64,000 nt of DNA from Brevundimonas sp. SH203 (GCF_002157625.1 NZ_BDMM01000002.1:124001-188000); one strand, 5' to 3'; counted from the stretch's first letter, positions 17,666-27,860 are shown. The notes: generated by a model from the letters alone, not told the origin. Translations and numbers: made by a program.

Positions 17666-18277
17666 TCACCGACGCAGCAACGGGTCGATGGCGGCCGACA
17701 GGGCGTCCAGCGAATGGTCGGCGACCAGCGTGCCGTTGACGAACAGGGTTGGCGTGCCGGTCACGCCCGCCGCCTCGGCGCCCGCGATCTGGGCCTCCAG
17801 CGTCGCGCGGGTGGCGGGGGCCTGCAGGCAGGTTTCGATCTCGGCGCGGGTCTTGCCGCTGGCGGCGACCCCGGCGGCGAACCAGGGTTGAGCCCCGGTC
17901 GTGGCCAGGTTCGCCTGATCGCGCATGAAGACCGAGGCGACGTCGAAATATTTGGACGGCGCGGCGCACAGGGCGACGGCGGCGGCGGCCGCTGCGACAT
18001 TGGCCGGCGGGGTCGGCAGGTTGCGGTGAACCAGACGGACCTTGCCGGTGTCGATGTATTTGGCCTTGAACGCCGGCAGGACCGTGTTGTGGAAATCCGC
18101 GCAGTGCGAGCAGGTGAAGGAGGCGTATTCGATCACCGTCACCGGCGCGTCGGCCCGGCCCAGGACGTGATCCTGGGTCGTGACGGGGGGCGGGGCCTCG
18201 GCGGCCAACGACGATGACGCCGCGCCCATCGACAAGGCGGCGGTCAGGGACAGGGCCAGGACGGCGCGGCGCATCAT
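17666..18277 (-). CDS. periplasmic DsbA-family thiol oxidoreductase (CSHC)
   Basis: Thioredoxin-fold protein with an inserted helical domain. 203 aa. A signal peptide at about 1-26 (MMRRAVLALSLTAALSMGAA, cleavage near SLAA-E) sends it to the periplasm. Active site C56-S-H-C59 in EYASFTCSHCADF, and the cis-proline loop VTGTPTLFVNG near 170. This layout fits the DsbA/BdbD-like group that introduces or reshuffles disulfides; CSHC differs from the CPHC of classical DsbA. It follows a paralogue by 10 nt and precedes smc by 12 nt. Confidence 0.88.
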   Translation of the reverse strand: MMRRAVLALSLTAALSMGAASSSLAAEAPPPVTTQDHVLGRADAPVTVIEYASFTCSHCADFHNTVLPAFKAKYIDTGKVRLVHRNLPTPPANVAAAAAAVALCAAPSKYFDVASVFMRDQANLATTGAQPWFAAGVAASGKTRAEIETCLQAPATRATLEAQIAGAEAAGVTGTPTLFVNGTLVADHSLDALSAAIDPLLRR

Positions 18278-18287
18278 CGGGGTCGCC

Positions 18288-18929
18288 TTATTTGGCCAGG
18301 GCGGCGTCGATGGCGGTCGACAGGTCGGCCAGGCTGGCGCCCTCGCCGCCGGGCGTCAGGATCTGCTGATCGTTGACGTAGAAGGCCGGGGTGCCGGTCA
18401 CGCCCTGGGTGCGGGCGAACTGGACGCGCTTCTCCATGGCGGCGACGGCGTCCTTGTCGGTGACGCAGTCGTTGAACTGCTGTTCCGACAGGCCGGCGGC
18501 CTGGGCGGTGCGCAGCAGCCAGTCGCGCGGGGTGGAGGTCAGCATCTCCTGCTGGGTCGCCATCAGCTGGTGGACGACGTCGAAATACTTGTCCTTGCCG
18601 GCGCAGCGCGCGACCAGGAAGCCGGCGGTGGCGGCGTCGACCGGCGGGGTCGGCAGTTCGCGGAAGATGTAGCGGACCTTGTTGGTGTCCACATATTTCG
18701 CCTTGAACGCCGGCCAGGTGTTCTTTTGCCACAGGGCGCAGTGCGGGCAGGTGACGGAGGCGTATTCGACCACCGTGACCTTGGCGCCTTCCGGGGCGCC
18801 CAGGCTCATGTCGCCTTCGGCCGCGCCCTTGGCGCCCCCGCACGCGGCCAGGGCCATGGTCGCCAGGGCTGCGCCGGTGATGGCCGCGCGGCGGCTCATG
18901 CGGGCGAAGCGGGATTCAGTGTCGGCCAT
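18288..18929 (-). CDS. DsbA-family thiol oxidoreductase, probable lipoprotein (CPHC)
   Basis: 213 aa. The N-terminus has MSRRAAITGAALATMALAAC: a twin-arginine-like SRR and a lipobox with C30, so it is probably exported and lipid-anchored. Active site C61-P-H-C64, identical to the classical DsbA motif, and VTGTPAFYVNDQQ as cis-proline loop. An extra Cys pair (C88-type RCAGK and DCVTD) lies in the helical insert. It is a clear paralogue of the next gene downstream. Probable role: oxidative folding of envelope proteins. Start could also be the internal Met at residue 11. Confidence 0.87.
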   Translation of the reverse strand: MADTESRFARMSRRAAITGAALATMALAACGGAKGAAEGDMSLGAPEGAKVTVVEYASVTCPHCALWQKNTWPAFKAKYVDTNKVRYIFRELPTPPVDAATAGFLVARCAGKDKYFDVVHQLMATQQEMLTSTPRDWLLRTAQAAGLSEQQFNDCVTDKDAVAAMEKRVQFARTQGVTGTPAFYVNDQQILTPGGEGASLADLSTAIDAALAK

Positions 18930-19025
18930 GGGATTTCCTCGGTCGGATCGTTGGCGAATGGCGGCGCGATTCCCCGGAATGGCGCAACCCCTGAACTAGT
19001 CGAGAACAGGTGCGGCGAAGTTTTG

Positions 19026-19592
19026 TCAATCCTGCCCGTCCCGGCGGGAAAGATCGGCGCGCGAAAGGGCGGCGCGACCCAAGCGGGCCAGGGCGGCGCG
19101 CAGCTCCTCAGGCGCGGCGGCGATGGAGGCGGCGAGGTCCGCCTCGGCCTGGGCGGGCAGGGGGGCGGGTTTGGCGGCGCGCTTGGGCCGGGCGGCGGCG
19201 TCCTTCAGCGGCGCGACCGGCCCTTGGGCGATCCGCAGCCGATCCACCGAGCCGGCGCCCAGGAAAAGATTGACGCGGGCCAGGATGTCCTCGGACTGAT
19301 GCTGGACCAGAAGGGCGGCGGCGCCGGCGACGCGCAGCTCCAGCACGCCGGGCGCCCCGCCCTTGCCCTTGGTCAGTTTCTGCGGGCGGGTGACGCGGGC
19401 CAGGCGGTCGCCGACGATCTCGCGCCAGCGCGGCTCCAGCGCGCCCGCACCGCGACCGAACTGGGCGTCCAGCTTCTTGATCAGCGGCGTCAGCGCCTTG
19501 CCCGCGCGGGGGACGGGACGCGGCGCCGGGCGGGTGCGGCGACGAGACAGGATCTCGCGAACCTCGGCGTCTGTGGGCAGGGGGCGGCGCAT
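19026..19592 (-). CDS. DciA-like DUF721 protein
   Basis: 188 aa from ATG 19592 (MRRPLPTDAEVREILSRRR); a start 30 nt earlier is possible but would overlap mutY. The middle carries the DUF721 pattern LIKKLDAQFGRGAGALEPRWREIVGDRLARVTRP followed by LELRVAGAAALLVQHQSEDILARVN. DUF721 members include DciA, which helps load the replicative helicase DnaB in bacteria lacking DnaC; an Ala/Pro/Lys-rich tail is common. It is first of the minus-strand run to smc, and its start is only 21 bp from that of divergent mutY, so the two promoters must overlap the opposite genes. Confidence 0.82.
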   Translation of the reverse strand: MRRPLPTDAEVREILSRRRTRPAPRPVPRAGKALTPLIKKLDAQFGRGAGALEPRWREIVGDRLARVTRPQKLTKGKGGAPGVLELRVAGAAALLVQHQSEDILARVNLFLGAGSVDRLRIAQGPVAPLKDAAARPKRAAKPAPLPAQAEADLAASIAAAPEELRAALARLGRAALSRADLSRRDGQD

Positions 19593-19613
19593 GGGCCTAT
19601 ATAGCGCGATCCC

Positions 19614-20669
19614 ATGGCCCACGTCTCTCCCGACATCTCAGCGATCCGCGCCCGGCTGCTGGCCTGGTACGACGCCCATGCGCGCAGCCTGCCGTGGCGG
19701 GCGGCGGCGGGCGCGGCGCGGACGGAGCCTTATCGTGTCTGGCTGTCGGAGGTGATGCTGCAGCAGACGACGGTGCCGCACGCCACGCCCTATTTCCACG
19801 CCTTCACCATGCGCTGGCCCGGGGTCGAGGATCTGGCGGCGGCCGAGGATGCGGAGGTGATGGGGGCTTGGGCGGGGCTGGGCTATTACGCCCGCGCCCG
19901 CAACCTGCTGGCTTGCGCGCGGGCGGTGGCGGGCGATCACGGCGGCGTCTTCCCGGATACGGAGGCCGGGCTGCTGGCCCTGCCGGGGGTCGGCGCCTAT
20001 ACGGCCGCCGCCGTCGCGGCCATCGCCTTCGACCGTGCCGCCAATGTGGTGGACGGCAATGTCGAGCGGGTCATGGCGCGGTTGTTCGCCGTCGAGACGC
20101 CGGTTCCGGCCGCCCGGCCCGAGTTGCGTCGGCTGGCGGCCCTGTTCGTCACGGACGACCGGCCGGGCGACTGGGCCCAGGCGCTGATGGACCTTGGGGC
20201 GACCGTCTGTCGGCCCAGGTCGCCGTCGTGCGACATCTGCCCGGTTTCGGACCAGTGCCGGGGTCTGGCGACCGGCGAGCCGACGCGGTTCCTGGTCAAG
20301 GCCAGGAAGGCGGACCGCCCGCATCGCCGGGGCCTGGCCTATGTGCTGTTTGACGCGCAAGGCCGGGTGGCGGTGGAGACGCGGCCGGACAAGGGGCTGC
20401 TGGGCGGAATGCTGGGCCTGCCGACCAGCGACTGGACCGCCGAAGACCCGTCTGGGCCGCCGCCTGTCCCCGCCGACTGGCGCGCGGCCGGGGCGGTGGA
20501 ACACGTCTTCACCCACTTCAGCCTGACGCTGACCGTTCTGACCGCTCAGGGCCAGACGCCGCACGCGGATTGGCGCTGGATGCCGGTCCAGGACGCCCGC
20601 GCCGCCCTGCCCACCGTCTTCGCCAAGGCGCTGGATCGGGCCTTCATTGAACCCGATCTGTTTTTGTAG
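19614..20669 (+). CDS. mutY: A/G-specific adenine glycosylase MutY
   Basis: Base-excision repair enzyme removing adenine paired with 8-oxoguanine. 351 aa. E46 in LSEVMLQQT (general acid), helix-hairpin-helix LLALPGVGAYTAA near 120-131, catalytic D147 in VVDGNVERV. The four iron-sulfur ligands are C199-X6-C206-X2-C209-X5-C215. The C-terminal Nudix-like domain (about 235-351, PHRRGLAYVLFDAQG) recognises the oxidised base. Divergent from the dciA-like gene. Confidence 0.95.
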   Translation: MAHVSPDISAIRARLLAWYDAHARSLPWRAAAGAARTEPYRVWLSEVMLQQTTVPHATPYFHAFTMRWPGVEDLAAAEDAEVMGAWAGLGYYARARNLLACARAVAGDHGGVFPDTEAGLLALPGVGAYTAAAVAAIAFDRAANVVDGNVERVMARLFAVETPVPAARPELRRLAALFVTDDRPGDWAQALMDLGATVCRPRSPSCDICPVSDQCRGLATGEPTRFLVKARKADRPHRRGLAYVLFDAQGRVAVETRPDKGLLGGMLGLPTSDWTAEDPSGPPPVPADWRAAGAVEHVFTHFSLTLTVLTAQGQTPHADWRWMPVQDARAALPTVFAKALDRAFIEPDLFL

Positions 20670-20680
20670 TAACAAAAATC

Positions 20681-20959
20681 GTGCGCATCACTTTCGATCC
20701 GAGCAAACGTGAGCGCACCCTGGCCGAGCGAGGGCTCGATTTCGCCAGGGCGGCGGTCGTGTTCGACGGCGATCATCTGACGGTCGAGGATGATCGTCAG
20801 GACTATGGAGAACGGCGCCTGATCACCATCGGGCGTCTGACGGACCGGATGGTGGTTCTAGTGTGGACGCCGCGCGGCGAGGCGCGCCACGTCATTTCGA
20901 TGAGGAAGGCCAATGACCGTGAACAGCGACGCTACGAAGATCGACTGGGTCGATCCTGA
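20681..20959 (+). CDS. brnT: BrnT-family type II toxin (DUF497)
   Basis: 92 aa from a GTG. BrnT is a RelE-like ribonuclease toxin that inhibits translation and is neutralised by BrnA. Family hallmarks: FDPSKRERTLAERGLDF near the N-terminus, DDRQDYGERRLITIGRL in the middle, and the basic C-terminal RHVISMRKANDREQRRYE. The gene starts 11 nt after the mutY stop and overlaps brnA by 47 nt, the typical arrangement in which toxin precedes antitoxin. Expected autoregulation by the BrnT-BrnA complex; no operator recognised. Confidence 0.9.
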   Translation: MRITFDPSKRERTLAERGLDFARAAVVFDGDHLTVEDDRQDYGERRLITIGRLTDRMVVLVWTPRGEARHVISMRKANDREQRRYEDRLGRS

Positions 20960-21176
20960 CGACGCGCCCGAGCTGGACGACGCCTGGTTCGAAAAGGCGG
21001 ATCACCATCGCGGAGAGACGCTGGTCGGACGGGGGCGGCCCAGGGGGACGGACAAGGTCTCGACCACCATAAGGTTCGACGCCGATGTTCTGGCCGCGTT
21101 CAAACGGGACGGCGCCGGTTGGCAGACCCGAATGAACCAGGCCCTGCGCGACTGGCTGGCTAGGAACGCCGCCTGA
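20913..21176 (+). CDS. brnA: BrnA-family antitoxin
   Basis: 87 aa. The acidic N-terminal part (about 1-40: WVDPDDAPELDDAWFEKA) would wrap the toxin; the C-terminal part KVSTTIRFDADVLAAFKRDGAGWQTRMNQALRDWL is a ribbon-helix-helix DNA-binding domain as in BrnA. It overlaps brnT by 47 nt. Its stop codon directly abuts the stop of the convergent glucosidase gene, with no gap. Confidence 0.9.
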   Translation: MTVNSDATKIDWVDPDDAPELDDAWFEKADHHRGETLVGRGRPRGTDKVSTTIRFDADVLAAFKRDGAGWQTRMNQALRDWLARNAA

Positions 21177-23324
21177 TCAGCGCAGGGTGCGGATCGCGAC
21201 CTTGCCGGTTTTGTGGCGGGGGATGACGACGGCGCGGCCTTCCAGGTGCTGGATGTTCAGATCGACGACCGAGGCGCCGATCTCCAGTCCGGTGATGTTC
21301 AGCCTGTCCAGACCGGCGGGCAGAACGGGATCGGTCAGATCGACCGTCTCGTTCCAGGCGTCGATGGTCAGGCCCAGGGTGGCCTGAAGCATCAGGAAGA
21401 CCGACCCGGCGGCCCAGGCCTGGGGCAGGCAGGCGACCGGATAGGCGATGGGCGGCTCGCCCGGCTCCCGCCGGAAACCGCAGAACAGTTCGGGCAGCCG
21501 CAGATGGAAATGGGCTGCGGCGGCGTAGATTTCGGCCAGAATCTCCGCCACTGCATCCCGCTCGCCATAGTTGGCCATGCCGGCGGCGGCCATGGCCGTG
21601 TCGTGCGGCCAGACCGAGCCGTTATGATAGCTCATCGGATTGAAGCGGGCCTGGCCGACCTCCAGCGTGCGGATGCCCCAGCCGGTGCGGAACCCGGTCG
21701 TCAGCAGGCGTTTGCTGACGCGCCGCGCGCGCTCCAGCGACGGCAGGCCGGTGAACAGCAGATGGCCGGCGTTGGAGGCGATGGCGCGGCATTGCTCCCC
21801 GTCGCCGTCCAGGGCCACGGCGTAAAAGCCTTCGTCCTCCATCCAGTATTTGTCTTCGACCAGGGCGCGGACCTGTTCGGCGCGCATCCGCCATTCGGGC
21901 GCGCGGTCGTCGTGCAGCCGTTCGCCCAGATCACCCAGCGCCTTCCAGGCGGCGAAGGCGTAGCCCTGAACCTCCAGCAGCGCGATCGGCCCCTTGGGGA
22001 AGCGGCCGTCGGCGTGGAAGATGGAGTCCTCGGAGTCCTTCCAGCCCTGGTTCGACAGGCCCGTGTCGGCGCCGCGCTGATAGTCGATCAGCCCGTCGTT
22101 ATTGCTGTCGCCATAGTCGCGCATCCAGTTCGCGGCGGCGATCAGATTGGGCCAGAGCGTGCGGATCAGGTCCAGATCGCCGGTGCGGTTGGCGTAGGCG
22201 CCGGCCAGGGCCACGAACAGGCAGGTGGTGTCGACCCCGCCGTAATAGAGGCCGAACGGCACCTCGTGCAGGGCGCTCATCTCGCCGCCGCGCGTCTCGT
22301 GCATGATCTTGCCGGGCTGGCTGTCCTGGAACAGCGAGGTCTCGGTCGCTTGCCGCGAGGCCAGATAGGTCAGGACGCCACGGGCCAGGGACGGGTCCAG
22401 CCACAACATCTGCCAGGCGGCGATGATGCCGTCGCGCCCGAACGGCGTCGAGAACCAGGGCGTGCCGGCGTAGGGATAGGGGCCGGTCGGCAGGTCGGTG
22501 GTCAACAGGGCCATGTCGGCCCGCGACTGGTCCAGCCAGTCGTTGAAACGCGGGCTGCGGGGGCCGCGCACCGAGGCACCCCGACGACGCTTGGCCCGCA
22601 TGGCCAGCCGCGCCTGAATGGCGTTCAGCCGCCAGCGCCGGTCGTCGGGCGCCTCGCAGCTGTCCACGCCGCACTCGATATAGAGGTCCAGGGTGCGGCC
22701 CTTGGGCAGGCTGAACATGAACTCGGCGCGCTGATGCGTCAGCCGGGCCGGGGGTTCGGAAAAGGCCAGGCAGGAAATCCGCTCCACATCGTCCAGTCCG
22801 GTGTAGCGGAAGGTGACGCGCCGCCCGTCGGTGGTCGGGGCGTGGATGGTCCCGCGTTTGGCCCGGGGCGTGCCGCGCACCTGGAAGATGTCGGCGAAGT
22901 CGGCGCCGAAATCGAAGGCCAGGGGCAGCAGGATGTCCTCCACCCCATGATTGACCATCTGCACCCGCTCGAACATCCGGCGGCCCCACAGGAAGCGGCG
23001 GCGCTCGATATGCAGCACGCCGGCCGGGGCGGATCGGCCGCCCATCGGAGGCAGGGGGCGGTTGGTGGTGTGGCAGGAGAAGAAGACATTGTCCTGGCTG
23101 ACGCCCGACGACAGGCGCGACGGCTTGAGCAGGCCCACAGTCATGGTCCAGCGCGACAGGACGCGCGTGTCGTTGGCGAACAGGCCGTCGGCGCCGCCCT
23201 TCATGTCGCCCCAGCCGTCGGCGACCAGGAAGGTGTCGCCGTCCTTCAGCGCCATCAGTTGTTCGAGGCCGGAAGCCTCGACGGATTCACCGGCGGTCAG
23301 CTGGGTGGAATAGGCGTCGTCCAT
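21177..23324 (-). CDS. amylo-alpha-1,6-glucosidase / glycogen-debranching-type glycoside hydrolase
   Basis: 715 aa, no signal peptide, so cytoplasmic. N-terminal beta-rich domain (about 20-230, starting LMALKDGDTFLVADGWGDM) as in debranching N-terminal families. The C-terminal (alpha/alpha)6-barrel part carries TPWFSTPFGRDGIIAAWQML, LIDYQRGADTGLSNQGWKDS and YHNGSVWPHDTAMAAAG, which hold the likely acidic catalytic residues. Probable role: hydrolysis of alpha-1,6 or related branches in a storage or stress glucan; the substrate is not proven. A glycosyltransferase gene lies upstream on the same strand, a pairing that suggests one glucan pathway. Confidence 0.85.
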   Translation of the reverse strand: MDDAYSTQLTAGESVEASGLEQLMALKDGDTFLVADGWGDMKGGADGLFANDTRVLSRWTMTVGLLKPSRLSSGVSQDNVFFSCHTTNRPLPPMGGRSAPAGVLHIERRRFLWGRRMFERVQMVNHGVEDILLPLAFDFGADFADIFQVRGTPRAKRGTIHAPTTDGRRVTFRYTGLDDVERISCLAFSEPPARLTHQRAEFMFSLPKGRTLDLYIECGVDSCEAPDDRRWRLNAIQARLAMRAKRRRGASVRGPRSPRFNDWLDQSRADMALLTTDLPTGPYPYAGTPWFSTPFGRDGIIAAWQMLWLDPSLARGVLTYLASRQATETSLFQDSQPGKIMHETRGGEMSALHEVPFGLYYGGVDTTCLFVALAGAYANRTGDLDLIRTLWPNLIAAANWMRDYGDSNNDGLIDYQRGADTGLSNQGWKDSEDSIFHADGRFPKGPIALLEVQGYAFAAWKALGDLGERLHDDRAPEWRMRAEQVRALVEDKYWMEDEGFYAVALDGDGEQCRAIASNAGHLLFTGLPSLERARRVSKRLLTTGFRTGWGIRTLEVGQARFNPMSYHNGSVWPHDTAMAAAGMANYGERDAVAEILAEIYAAAAHFHLRLPELFCGFRREPGEPPIAYPVACLPQAWAAGSVFLMLQATLGLTIDAWNETVDLTDPVLPAGLDRLNITGLEIGASVVDLNIQHLEGRAVVIPRHKTGKVAIRTLR

Positions 23325-23416
23325 GCGGTCTCCTACCCGTTGGTTGTGAGGCCTCGGCCGAACGTGTCACACCCGAATACGGCGCTGAATGGCCGCTTGG
23401 ATGGTGAACTGATGAA

Positions 23417-23443
23417 GGCGACGGAGGGTTCACCTCCGTCGCC
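23417..23443. terminator. 10-bp hairpin between glycosyltransferase and glucosidase genes
   Basis: GGCGACGGAG (23417-23426) pairs with CTCCGTCGCC (23434-23443) around a 7-nt loop. On the plus strand it is followed by CGAATTTTAT, on the minus strand by TTCATCAG. It lies 49 bp downstream of the glycosyltransferase stop. It may partly terminate or stabilise the glycosyltransferase mRNA; the better T-run is on the strand with no gene ending here, so the direction is unclear. Confidence 0.45.
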
Positions 23444-23492
23444 CGAATTTTATCGCAAAATCAGATGGCCTCGATCCCGCAGCCGAAGACGT

Positions 23493-24608
23493 TCAAGCCA
23501 GGGCGGCGAAGGTGCGGTCTTCCGCCAGTGGGCGGATCGGCGTGACCACGCTGTCGATCGGCGCCTCCGCGAACGGGCGGCGGGCCAGAAGGTCGCCATA
23601 GACGTCCAGATAGCGTCGGGCCATGGCGGTAGCCGAAAACCGCAGGTCGAAACGGGCGCGCACGGCCTCGCGGTCCAGCAGATGCGCCCGACCGGCGGCG
23701 GCGACGGCCTGTTCCATCGTATCGACCAGGAAGCCCGTGGCGCCGTCCTCGATCACCTCGGGCGTCGAGCCGCAGCGGAAGGCGACGACCGGCGTGCCGC
23801 AGGCCATGGCCTCGATCATCACCAGACCGAAGGGTTCGGGCCAGTCGATGGGGAACAGCAGGGCGTCGGCGCCGCCCAGGAAGGCCGATTTCTGATGATC
23901 GCCGATCTCGCCGATGAATTCGATCAGGGGATTGCCCTCGACCAGCGGGCGAATGGTCTCTTCCCAATAGCGTTTGTCGGCGGCGTCCACCTTGGCGGCC
24001 ATCTTCAGCCGCTTGCCCAGTTTGGTGGCGATCTCGATGGCGCGATCCGGTCGCTTCTCGGGCGAGATACGGCCCAGGAAGGCCAGATAGCCCTCGGATT
24101 TCGGAGAGAAGACATACTGCTCGCCCGGCATTCCGTGATGCACCGTCGCCTTCCAGTTAGCGAAATGCAGGGGCTTGCGCTGATCGTCGGAGATCGAGAC
24201 CAGACCGAATTCGCTCCAGCGGGCATAGACGCCGGGCAAGTCCTTCATGTCCAGCCGACCGTGCAGGGTGGTCAGTGTCTTGTCCGCATATTTCTGGAAC
24301 AGCGGGAAGTGGATCATGTCCGTATGGAAGTGGATCACGTCGAACTCGTCGGCGCGGTCCAGCACCTCGCCCAGCATGGACAGGTGGGCCGCGAGGTCGG
24401 ACTTCAGCGGGGCGGGGTCCAGACGGATGGCCTGATCGCGCACCGGCACCAGCCGCGCCTTGGTCCGGGCGTCGGCGCTGGCGAACAGGGTGACGTCGTG
24501 CCCCAGATCGACCAGGGCGTCCGTCAGATGGGCGACGACCCGTTCGGTGCCGCCATACAGCCTGGGCGGGACGGCCTCGTACAGCGGGGTGATCTGGGCG
24601 ATTTTCAT
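23493..24608 (-). CDS. glycosyltransferase family 4 protein
   Basis: 371 aa from ATG 24608 (MKIAQITPLYEAVPPRLYGG), which has GGAG at suitable distance; a GTG 18 nt further upstream is less likely because it lies upstream of that site. GT-B fold: N-terminal acceptor domain with the glycine loop YGGTERVVAHL, C-terminal donor domain with LGRISPEKRPDRAIEIA and the E-x7-E motif EPFGLVMIEAMACGTPVVAF. It transfers an NDP-activated sugar; donor and acceptor cannot be told. Upstream of the glucosidase and downstream of ccrM on the same strand, with 201 bp to ccrM. Confidence 0.88.
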   Translation of the reverse strand: MKIAQITPLYEAVPPRLYGGTERVVAHLTDALVDLGHDVTLFASADARTKARLVPVRDQAIRLDPAPLKSDLAAHLSMLGEVLDRADEFDVIHFHTDMIHFPLFQKYADKTLTTLHGRLDMKDLPGVYARWSEFGLVSISDDQRKPLHFANWKATVHHGMPGEQYVFSPKSEGYLAFLGRISPEKRPDRAIEIATKLGKRLKMAAKVDAADKRYWEETIRPLVEGNPLIEFIGEIGDHQKSAFLGGADALLFPIDWPEPFGLVMIEAMACGTPVVAFRCGSTPEVIEDGATGFLVDTMEQAVAAAGRAHLLDREAVRARFDLRFSATAMARRYLDVYGDLLARRPFAEAPIDSVVTPIRPLAEDRTFAALA

Positions 24609-24809
24609 GACGGTGTGCTCCGACACCGCGACGGCGGGTCGTGAACAACAATGGTCTCGCAGCTGCGAAGTTCCGTCGTTATCGGCGAATTTTCACAATG
24701 GTTTCGACGGGTTACAGCGAAGCTGGTCCCTCGATCCGTGTGCGGAATCGTATCGTGGAAGGTGTAAGTGGTTGATGTGACAGGCGCGACGGGGTGTCGC
24801 ACCAGCTGA

Positions 24810-25948
<1,139 letters not shown>

Positions 25949-25998
25949 CGGCGGCGAAGGGTGATGCAAAACGCATCGCGTCTGTGTATGCGGCTGGG

Positions 25999-27411
25999 AT
26001 GATCGCACGCCTTCGCCCCGTTCCGTTCGACCTCGGTCCTGTCCATTTCGTCGGCATAGGCGGCATCGGCATGAGCGGCATCGCCGAGATCATGCTGAAG
26101 ATCGGCTATTCGGTTCAGGGCTCGGACGCCAAGGCCAGCGCCAACACCGAACGGCTGGAGGAGCTGGGCGCCAAAATCTTCATCGGCCACGACGCCGCCC
26201 ATGTGGGCGAGGGCGTTTCGGCGGTGGTCTATTCCACGGCGGTCAAGGCCGAGAACCCCGAGATGAAGGCCGCCCGCGCGCGCCGCATTCCGCTGGTCCG
26301 CCGGGCCGAGATGCTGGCCGAGCTGATGCGGCTGCAATTCTCCATCGCGGTCGGCGGCACTCACGGCAAGACGACGACGACCTCGATGGTGGCGACCCTG
26401 CTGGACGCGGCGGGTCTGGACCCCACGGTGGTCAACGGCGGGATCATCAACGCCTATGGCACCAACGCCAAGGTCGGTGACGGCGACTGGATCGTGGTCG
26501 AGGCGGACGAGTCGGACGGCAGCTTTCTGCGCCTGAAGTCGACCGTGGCCATCGTGACCAACATCGACCCGGAGCATCTGGACCACTACGGCGACTTCGA
26601 CGCGGTGCGTAAGGCGTTCGTGGACTTCGTGGAGAACATCCCCTTCTACGGTTTCGCCGCCGTCTGTCTGGATCACCCGGAGGTGCAGAAGCTGGTCGCC
26701 TCCATCGATAACCGGCGGCTCGTGACCTATGGGACCAATCCGCAGGCCATGGTGCGGGCCGACAACTGCCAGATGGGGCCGGACGGCGCGCGGTTCGATG
26801 TCGTGATCCAGAGCGGCGACACGCACCGGATCGAGAACCTGCACCTGCCCATGGCCGGCTGGCACAATGTCTCCAACGCCCTGGCCGCCATCGCCGTGGC
26901 GCGCGAGCTGGACGTGTCTGACGAGGCCATCCGCACCGGCCTGGCCGGGTTCGGCGGGGTCAAGCGCCGCTTCACCACCACGGGCGTCGTCAACGGCGTG
27001 CGGATCGTGGACGACTATGGCCACCACCCGGTCGAGATCGCCGCCGTGCTGAAGGCCGCGCGTCAGGTGACGGAGGGGCGGGTGATCGCCGTCGTCCAGC
27101 CGCACCGCTACACCCGGCTGCGCGACCTGATGGACGAGTTCTCGACCAGCTTCTCGGACGCCGACAGCGTGATCGTCGCCGACGTCTATCCGGCGGGCGA
27201 ACAGCCGATCGAGGGGGTGGACAAGCACGCCCTGGCCGACGGCGTGCGCCGCTACGGCCACCGTCAGGTCCAGGCGCTGGAGAACGCCGCCGTCCTGCCG
27301 CGCCTGATCAAGGACGAGGCCCGGCCGGGCGACGTGGTCGTTCTGCTGGGCGCCGGCGACATCACCAGCTGGGCCTACGCCCTGCCGGCGCAGCTGGAGG
27401 CGCTGGCGTGA
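25999..27411 (+). CDS. murC: UDP-MurNAc:L-alanine ligase
   Basis: First Mur ligase, cytoplasmic. 470 aa from ATG 25999 ([20 protein letters not shown]); a GTG 15 nt upstream is possible but not family-like. N-terminal nucleotide-fold GIGGIGMSG at 19-27, ATP loop GGTHGKTT at 119-126, EADESDGSF, and [10 protein letters not shown] in the later part. All expected Mur-ligase elements are intact. It opens the second dcw segment and shares its upstream region with ccrM. The stop overlaps the next gene by 4 nt. Confidence 0.96.
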   Translation: MIARLRPVPFDLGPVHFVGIGGIGMSGIAEIMLKIGYSVQGSDAKASANTERLEELGAKIFIGHDAAHVGEGVSAVVYSTAVKAENPEMKAARARRIPLVRRAEMLAELMRLQFSIAVGGTHGKTTTTSMVATLLDAAGLDPTVVNGGIINAYGTNAKVGDGDWIVVEADESDGSFLRLKSTVAIVTNIDPEHLDHYGDFDAVRKAFVDFVENIPFYGFAAVCLDHPEVQKLVASIDNRRLVTYGTNPQAMVRADNCQMGPDGARFDVVIQSGDTHRIENLHLPMAGWHNVSNALAAIAVARELDVSDEAIRTGLAGFGGVKRRFTTTGVVNGVRIVDDYGHHPVEIAAVLKAARQVTEGRVIAVVQPHRYTRLRDLMDEFSTSFSDADSVIVADVYPAGEQPIEGVDKHALADGVRRYGHRQVQALENAAVLPRLIKDEARPGDVVVLLGAGDITSWAYALPAQLEALA

Positions 27412-27842
27412 GCGAAGACCTGTCGCTCAAGGTCGAGGTCGCTTTCAACGCGGTCCATCGCGCCGAAGAGGACGTGCTTCTGATCCAGGCTCAAGGCTCG
27501 GAACATCTGATGTTCGAGTATCTGAGGGTGCTTCATCCTGGCTTGATCGAGTACCGGGGCGGGCTGTTCATCGAGGAACAGTTCGATCAAGCCGTTGTCG
27601 ACGACATCCTGACGCACTCGGAGGACGCCGAGCCGATCATCGCGGCACAGGCCTATGTGAATGCGTTTCATCTCGGGCAGGCGGAAGACGCGGTTTTCGA
27701 TCCGGTTCTCGCGCGGGCCATCGCCGAGAGCATCGCCTACAACTGGGGCAATTGGGTGCGCGATCGTTTCGGCAGAGACATCGTCTCCACCATCGACATC
27801 GGCGAACTTTCCGGCGCCGTATGGTTCAGAGCGGCGCCCTAG
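27408..27842 (+). CDS. uncharacterised protein coupled to murC
   Basis: 144 aa, soluble, acidic, no signal peptide or membrane segment. GTG start overlaps the murC stop (GTGA), implying translational coupling. Visible features: [38 protein letters not shown] near the N-terminus and a [17 protein letters not shown] stretch near 110-126. Base usage is less GC-biased than murC (more GAA, ATC, TTC, TCG variety), which may indicate later acquisition. No family recognised and no function assigned. Confidence 0.72.
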   Translation: MSEDLSLKVEVAFNAVHRAEEDVLLIQAQGSEHLMFEYLRVLHPGLIEYRGGLFIEEQFDQAVVDDILTHSEDAEPIIAAQAYVNAFHLGQAEDAVFDPVLARAIAESIAYNWGNWVRDRFGRDIVSTIDIGELSGAVWFRAAP

Positions 27843-27860
27843 ACCGGGCTAACCCGCCTT

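Noticed and set aside
21213..24644. 1143-aa plus-strand reading frame opposite the glucosidase and glycosyltransferase
   Set aside because: Spans two well-supported minus-strand genes and their gap; no family motifs, composition of an antisense frame.
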